28,229 nt of DNA, taken from Nitrospirota bacterium (GTDB taxonomy: Bacteria > Nitrospirota > JAOUDF01). Under the pieces are notes generated by a model. The model saw only the letters and a program-made list of their open reading frames with translations. It did not search any database and had not been told where the DNA came from. The stretch covers positions 1-28,229 of the forward strand of contig JAOUDF010000009.1 in the NCBI GenBank assembly GCA_029859385.1. The letters run 5' to 3'. Position numbers and translations under genes: made by a program. Of this stretch, positions 24,184 to 28,229 are shown one piece after another (the first letter of the stretch is position 1; every line of letters begins with the position of its first letter).

Positions 24184-26835
24184 TCAGCGCAGCAGGATTC
24201 CCGCGTCCAGCCGTCTGTTCCTGCCGGCGCCGTAGCCGACGGACAGCTGTCCCGTCTCGGTGACATGCAATGTTATTTCGACTTCGTCATGCAGGATAAC
24301 GTCATAGGCGAGCGTCAGGGTTTTCAATGCCGACAGTTGAACATCCTTCGTCTGCTGCAGCTCTTGCCTGATATATTCAACACCGGATTCGGCGACCCAT
24401 CGTCGGACGACAAGATTTTCCGGGACCTCAAACAACTGAAGGTCTATCTCGCTTTGCAGGCCGAGTTTGTGTGACGCACTAATTTTAAAGGTTCTTTCAA
24501 GGGGTAGCGAGTCGCCTTTTTCCAGTACGATACTGTAGGTAAAAGGGGTATCCGGGTCAGTGCTGGTATGGCGTACCGCATAAGCCATGCTGAGATGCCT
24601 GTCGGAAATCTCTTTTGTCCCATAGAGGGCTGCTCCAAGGGCTACGGCAGTAAAAGGGCTATGGTCATAAATCAGGTTATGCCGCCTCAGCTCCGGGAAT
24701 ACATGTCCTATCTTGTCCCTGAATGACGGTATCAGCGATGAGCCACCCGTCATCAGAACCGACTCTATACGATCCTTTCTGACACCTACTTTCTCGGCTT
24801 TTTTAAGAACGTTCGAGATGGTGCGATCTACATTCTTGTAGAATTCATGCTGATCGAGGATGTCTTCCAGCTCTTCCCGTGTTATCGCGCAGATATGTCG
24901 CCCCTCCCATTCAAAGGGCACTTCATTTTTCCGAGACAGCTCTATCTTGATCTCTTCGGCCTGGGTGAGCAGTCGATAAGGCAATGTCTCCGTCGCAAGG
25001 CCGCTTTTTTCGGCCAGATGTTCCGCCAGCCAGTGGTCTATATCGTGCCCGCCGAGCATCAACGCCCGCTCAGGCTTGGCCACGACATGAATCTCATCTA
25101 CATTGACCCTGACGATCATGGTGTTGAGCGTACTGCCGCCGAAATCGATGATAAGAACTATCTTGTCTCTCTCCTCGACCACCTGGTAGCCGATAGCCGC
25201 GGCCAGCGGCTCTTCGATAAGCTCTATCTCCGCGCCACTGATCTGCTTGCGCGCCATCTCCTTCATGGCCTTCTTGTAGCCCTGAAAACCTACCGGCGCG
25301 CTGAGGTAGACAACCTCCGTCATGCTCTTCGAGACCATCGAAAACCACCCGCCGGTCACCGTTGCTTTTTTCAGGTGCTGGCAGAGGGTCTTGAAAAAAC
25401 GTTCCATATATTCTTTGCCCCTGGGATTTCGATCCAGCAACAACTGCTTGATGTTGGATATGGGATTTTCCTCAAGGACTTCCGCACCAATGGCATTTGT
25501 CTCGCTGCCCAGCAGCGTCGGGATAAGGTGTACCGAATCGTTCCGGCGACTGATGGAAGGCAGAGAGATGAAATCCGGCTGCTCCTTTCCTTTCTTGCGC
25601 ATGATAACGGTATGCGTTGCCCCAAGATCGATGGATATGCAGTCTTTTTCGGCGGTCTTCTTTCTGGTGGCATGTGCACTGGCCGGGTGGAACTCATGCA
25701 GGAATACGGGCCGCTCTATCTCTCTTCCGTGATACCTGTCCTTGAGCGCCTCAAGGTGGGCAACTACCTTGCGAACGGCTTCCCTCAGACGCTTTGGCTG
25801 AATCCATACGTGGGTATAAGGTTTGAGAACCTCGATGAACCGGACATCACTTAGTTGTTCCCTGAATTTGTCAAGCTCAGCTGCGAGGATGGTCGAATAC
25901 TTTTCGCGGGAGTAGCGGTTCTTCTTGGATTCCTTCATGCCGGGCTCTTCGGCGGAGAGGACAAAATCGACGACGTCGGTAGCCTCCACGTCTTCAAGCC
26001 ACTTCCGTATGGTGAAAAACTCCAGCGATTGCTCAACGGTTTCCATCAACAGGTCGGTATACTGCGAGGTTTTGGGAAGCTCTTTCAGGACCTCTACCAG
26101 CGCATGTTCGCGGGCAAACTGGTCCTCGATGCTCAACGCCGCATTCCTTGCCTCAGTTACCACGCGCCGGTAGAGCTCGGGGAAGTCCTCCCTTGATCTT
26201 AGTTCCTCGGCTATATAGAGGAGCGCGTATTTCCGGTAATACGGTTCCTCTATAACCTCTATTGCCTGCAATGCCAGGTTGATAGCATCCTCATACAGGT
26301 CGAGGAATTCGGCTTCCCGGGGGAGTTCCTTGGCGACGCCCAGTAGAGTGAAACGCCGATAAAACTGGTAATCGCTCGACTTGGGAAGCTCCCAGGCGAC
26401 GGTTTTCAGCGAAGGTTTGTTGAATCGAGGCTTGTCGGGAAGACCGAGAGCGAGCCTCCAGGCCAAGCGGCGAAGGTCGAGAAACTCTTCCGTTGACGGG
26501 AGCTCGTGGACAAGTTTAAGGAGCTCATGGGTCCGATGCTGTCCTTCACCCATGGCATCGGCGGCGATGATCGCCGTTTCCATGGACCTCATGAACAAAG
26601 GGGCGAAAAGACTACCTTCCGGAATGAGTTTGATAAAGTCGTGAATTACCGTCCTTCGGACCGTCGGTTCGGCAATACGATTAACCAACTCAAGCCCCAG
26701 ATCGAACAAATCCAGATTTTCGATAGTTGAGGGGATATCCCTCAGGAGGCCGGGAAGCGTGGACCTAAGGGTCACCTGGTCCGAGGAATCTTTCAGGGCT
26801 AGAAGCGAACTTCGCAGGTTTTCGATGTTTGCCAT
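24184..26835 (-). CDS. Hsp70-like ATPase with N-terminal helical repeats
   Basis: 883 residues. Residues 1–395 are helical and contain about seven units of roughly 40 residues, recognisable by an ELP-type turn (near 35, 71, 111, 150, 170, 210 and 252) followed by a FxDL-type helix start. From about 398 an actin/Hsp70 ATPase domain begins: DLGAT (403–407, phosphate 1), SAPVGFQG and IEEPLAAAIGY (typical Hsp70 blocks), DFGGST (564–569, phosphate 2) and MTGGSS (695–700, adenosine). A beta-rich tail of about 120 residues resembles a DnaK substrate domain without the helical lid. There is no DnaJ or GrpE gene beside it. It is the last gene of a five-gene minus-strand operon, 7 bases after the radical SAM gene. 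It could present substrates bound by the repeats to the upstream protease; that is inference. Confidence 0.85.
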   Translation of the reverse strand: MANIENLRSSLLALKDSSDQVTLRSTLPGLLRDIPSTIENLDLFDLGLELVNRIAEPTVRRTVIHDFIKLIPEGSLFAPLFMRSMETAIIAADAMGEGQHRTHELLKLVHELPSTEEFLDLRRLAWRLALGLPDKPRFNKPSLKTVAWELPKSSDYQFYRRFTLLGVAKELPREAEFLDLYEDAINLALQAIEVIEEPYYRKYALLYIAEELRSREDFPELYRRVVTEARNAALSIEDQFAREHALVEVLKELPKTSQYTDLLMETVEQSLEFFTIRKWLEDVEATDVVDFVLSAEEPGMKESKKNRYSREKYSTILAAELDKFREQLSDVRFIEVLKPYTHVWIQPKRLREAVRKVVAHLEALKDRYHGREIERPVFLHEFHPASAHATRKKTAEKDCISIDLGATHTVIMRKKGKEQPDFISLPSISRRNDSVHLIPTLLGSETNAIGAEVLEENPISNIKQLLLDRNPRGKEYMERFFKTLCQHLKKATVTGGWFSMVSKSMTEVVYLSAPVGFQGYKKAMKEMARKQISGAEIELIEEPLAAAIGYQVVEERDKIVLIIDFGGSTLNTMIVRVNVDEIHVVAKPERALMLGGHDIDHWLAEHLAEKSGLATETLPYRLLTQAEEIKIELSRKNEVPFEWEGRHICAITREELEDILDQHEFYKNVDRTISNVLKKAEKVGVRKDRIESVLMTGGSSLIPSFRDKIGHVFPELRRHNLIYDHSPFTAVALGAALYGTKEISDRHLSMAYAVRHTSTDPDTPFTYSIVLEKGDSLPLERTFKISASHKLGLQSEIDLQLFEVPENLVVRRWVAESGVEYIRQELQQTKDVQLSALKTLTLAYDVILHDEVEITLHVTETGQLSVGYGAGRNRRLDAGILLR

Positions 26836-26842
26836 CTCATCC

Positions 26843-27418
26843 TCACTTCACCTCTATCCGGCTGAAGCCTGTCTCCGTAACCGTACCGTCCTTGCGAATG
26901 GTGACCTCGACCCTGCCGGGCATGTAGAAGTCGTCGACGGTGTAACGGGACGTCAAGAAATGAAACTTTTGATTCGTCGAACCGCGCGCCAGAAGGGTTT
27001 CCTCTTTGTTCTCCTCGTCATAGGGGCCGTCGATGAGGACATCGATGAACTTAAGGCATTCGGCCGCGGTCGGCGACCCCTTCAGCTCCTCATGCAAATA
27101 TCCGGTGTAGACCACGGTAGTCAGGCCATAAACCTCTCGTGCGGCGCTGAGAAGGTTGCGCAGGCCCTCCGGCTGGCGAAAAGGTTCGCCACCGCTTACG
27201 GTAATTCCCTCAATAGTGCCGGAATAGTATTTTTGGAATATCTGGTCAACGGTGAGAAGGTCTCGTGTTTCGTCCGGATGGGTGTCCGGGTTAAAGCAGC
27301 CACGGCATCCTCTGGCGCACCCTTGAAAGAAAACCACCATCCTCGCGCCTGGACCGTTCACCCGGGAGTCGGACAATACCGCGTGTATATTCAGGGCAGG
27401 GCGATCATTCTCCCCCAT
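26843..27418 (-). CDS. radical SAM activase-like protein (NrdG type, 4Fe-4S single cluster)
   Basis: 191 residues with the radical SAM cluster motif CARGCRGC (Cys34, Cys38, Cys41) and the SAM-contacting GGEP at 76–79. Size and order match the small activating-enzyme group related to the anaerobic ribonucleotide reductase activase NrdG. No nrdD or other glycyl-radical enzyme gene is adjacent, so its substrate is likely to be one of the operon's own products or an unlinked protein. It lies 2 bases after the DUF2997 gene and 7 before the Hsp70-like gene. It needs reducing, probably anoxic, conditions to act. The reaction (glycyl radical formation or peptide modification) is not determined. Confidence 0.85.
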   Translation of the reverse strand: MGENDRPALNIHAVLSDSRVNGPGARMVVFFQGCARGCRGCFNPDTHPDETRDLLTVDQIFQKYYSGTIEGITVSGGEPFRQPEGLRNLLSAAREVYGLTTVVYTGYLHEELKGSPTAAECLKFIDVLIDGPYDEENKEETLLARGSTNQKFHFLTSRYTVDDFYMPGRVEVTIRKDGTVTETGFSRIEVK

Positions 27419-27420
27419 GT

Positions 27421-27603
27421 CTATTTTTCCGTGTCGACCTTGATCCTGACTTCACGGTCGAACTCATCCTTTACCGTGAAGCTCTCCGCCGTTCCGAGGA
27501 TTTTGGTTAAATGCGCCGCCACGTCCTTGCAGTCTTCGAAGATGCTGGAGTCGATCTCCACCTTGCCGTCGCGGCCAATTTTCAGTCTGATCTCGCGGTC
27601 CAT
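27421..27603 (-). CDS. DUF2997 family small protein
   Basis: A 60-residue protein with an alternating beta–helix–beta pattern: REIRLKIGRDGKVEID at the start, a helix DVAAHLTKILG with the single Cys25 just before it, then REVRIKVD. The IxxDGKVExD-like start followed by a short helix fits DUF2997. The fold suggests a small beta-rich partner protein, but no function is known. It is 4 bases after DUF1257 and 2 bases before the radical SAM gene, so strict cotranscription is expected. Confidence 0.75.
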   Translation of the reverse strand: MDREIRLKIGRDGKVEIDSSIFEDCKDVAAHLTKILGTAESFTVKDEFDREVRIKVDTEK

Positions 27604-27607
27604 TGGG

Positions 27608-27949
27608 TCACCCTTTCAACAGTATCCGTATCTCGCCTTCAGTTTCCGTTTCCGTGGCTATCTCGAAATCGAGGGGGAGGTTGTCCTTTATCGACTCGTA
27701 GGCATAGAACTGCTTCAACCGGTTCGAGAATTTCTGCACTACCTGGTTGTCGCCCGCCAGCTCGAAGTTCTGCCCGGTCTTTTCCTTGGCGATGGTCATG
27801 ATGTCGCCGTCGCGGTCAACTTCGATGGTTTCCTTGCGCTCGTTCTCGAGAAAGCTGGTGATCTCGCCCCGCTTCTTCATCTCCGAAAGGGCGCAGATAA
27901 GGTACTTCTTGTTGGATAGTTCAGTCTTGATGACGGTGTAAAAAGACAT
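27608..27949 (-). CDS. DUF1257 (Ycf35-like) family protein
   Basis: 113 residues starting MSFYTVIKTELSNKKYLICAL, the recognisable N-terminus of DUF1257 proteins (plastid and cyanobacterial Ycf35). Two halves of similar beta–alpha make-up follow, ending EGEIRILLKG. The ribosome binding site (TGAGGTG) overlaps the stop of the upstream protease gene, so translation is probably coupled. Function unknown. From memory, DUF1257 and DUF2997 genes often sit together in cyanobacteria, which supports a shared role, but I could not check this. Confidence 0.8.
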   Translation of the reverse strand: MSFYTVIKTELSNKKYLICALSEMKKRGEITSFLENERKETIEVDRDGDIMTIAKEKTGQNFELAGDNQVVQKFSNRLKQFYAYESIKDNLPLDFEIATETETEGEIRILLKG

Positions 27950-27957
27950 GCTACACC

Positions 27958-28229
27958 TCAGGTTAGAGGGTTTTCTTTGAAAAAGGACGCGAGGCTGTCT
28001 CCATTCATGAGAATCTCCTTCTCGAGCCTATCCACAAGGCGGTTCAATACCTCCCTGTTGGTGGAAATAACTTCCGCGCTGGCCTCCTTGGCATTATCCA
28101 GGATTTTCTGTATATCATCGAGTACGTCGCCGCCCGAGGTCAGGGCGAAATCCTGCAACACCACGAGACTCTTGTTCTTCATGATCTCGCCGAAGCCATA
28201 TTCAACCACCATCTTTTTGGCGATATGGG
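27958..28229 (-). CDS. FtsH-like AAA+/M41 protease, C-terminal part only (cut by the window edge)
   Basis: The frame is open to the right edge and reads HIAKKMVVEYGFGEIM..., corresponding to the A-x-x-MV-x-x-(W/Y)G(F/M)S block of FtsH peptidase domains; E. coli FtsH has ARNMVTQWGFSE at this point. It continues with a helix pair matching the region around IDQEV and ARQLL. The AAA module and the HEXXH zinc site would lie outside the window, so catalytic competence cannot be judged. The C-terminus is short and lacks the long tail of housekeeping FtsH, which suggests a specialised paralogue. An internal ATG at 28212 is probably not the start because homology continues upstream. First visible gene of the operon. 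Confidence 0.65.
   Translation of the reverse strand, partial: HIAKKMVVEYGFGEIMKNKSLVVLQDFALTSGGDVLDDIQKILDNAKEASAEVISTNREVLNRLVDRLEKEILMNGDSLASFFKENPLT

Noticed and set aside
26759..27919. 386-codon + strand frame across three minus-strand genes
   Set aside because: It crosses the boundaries of three well-supported genes on the opposite strand and has no motif.

Overview
The window looks like chromosome of a nitrate-respiring member of the Geobacterales (Desulfuromonadota). I infer this from NarGHJI with a c-type cytochrome as first gene, several NarK-type transporters, a Usp–NarK pair, GC-rich coding sequence and strong GGAGG-type ribosome binding sites. The exact species cannot be named from sequence alone. 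I see no tRNA, rRNA, CRISPR array or intact insertion sequence.

Region 1 (1–6251): a lower-GC SNF2-type helicase gene, probably the tail of an incoming defence or DNA-processing operon, is followed by an 18-codon stub of what seems to be the next gene. Sequence composition then shifts to a GC-rich UvrD/AddA-type helicase fused to a PD-(D/E)XK nuclease with an Fe-S cluster cysteine set. Positions 2704–2793 look like a recombination junction. Region 2 (6252–8581): a convergent PstS-like periplasmic binding protein, a divergent bifunctional-nuclease (DUF151) gene, and about 810 bp without a convincing gene.

Region 3 (8582–23015) is a nitrate respiration island, all on the + strand. It runs usp–narK(1); then cytochrome c–narG–narH–narJ–narI with start/stop overlaps and a textbook terminator; then narK(2) and narK(3), each followed, past a hairpin, by a gene for a 65-residue two-helix membrane protein. 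The reductase reduces nitrate on the cytoplasmic side. NarI passes quinol electrons through its two haems, NarH and NarG. The three NarK-type carriers move nitrate and nitrite. The cytochrome may add a periplasmic electron link. No nitrite reductase, Moco biosynthesis gene or nitrate two-component system lies in the window.

Region 4 (23087–24117): a MarR regulator divergent from a small Cys-rich DUF2769 protein.

Region 5 (24184–28229, all minus strand, gaps of 2–8 bp) is the most interesting part. Transcribed from the right edge inwards, an FtsH-like protease (only its C-terminus is in the window), a DUF1257 protein, a DUF2997 protein, a radical SAM activase-like protein and an 883-residue Hsp70-like ATPase with about 395 residues of helical repeats in front form one operon. 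The combination of protease, chaperone-like ATPase, radical SAM enzyme and two small conserved proteins has no function I can name and is the best candidate here for an undescribed system.
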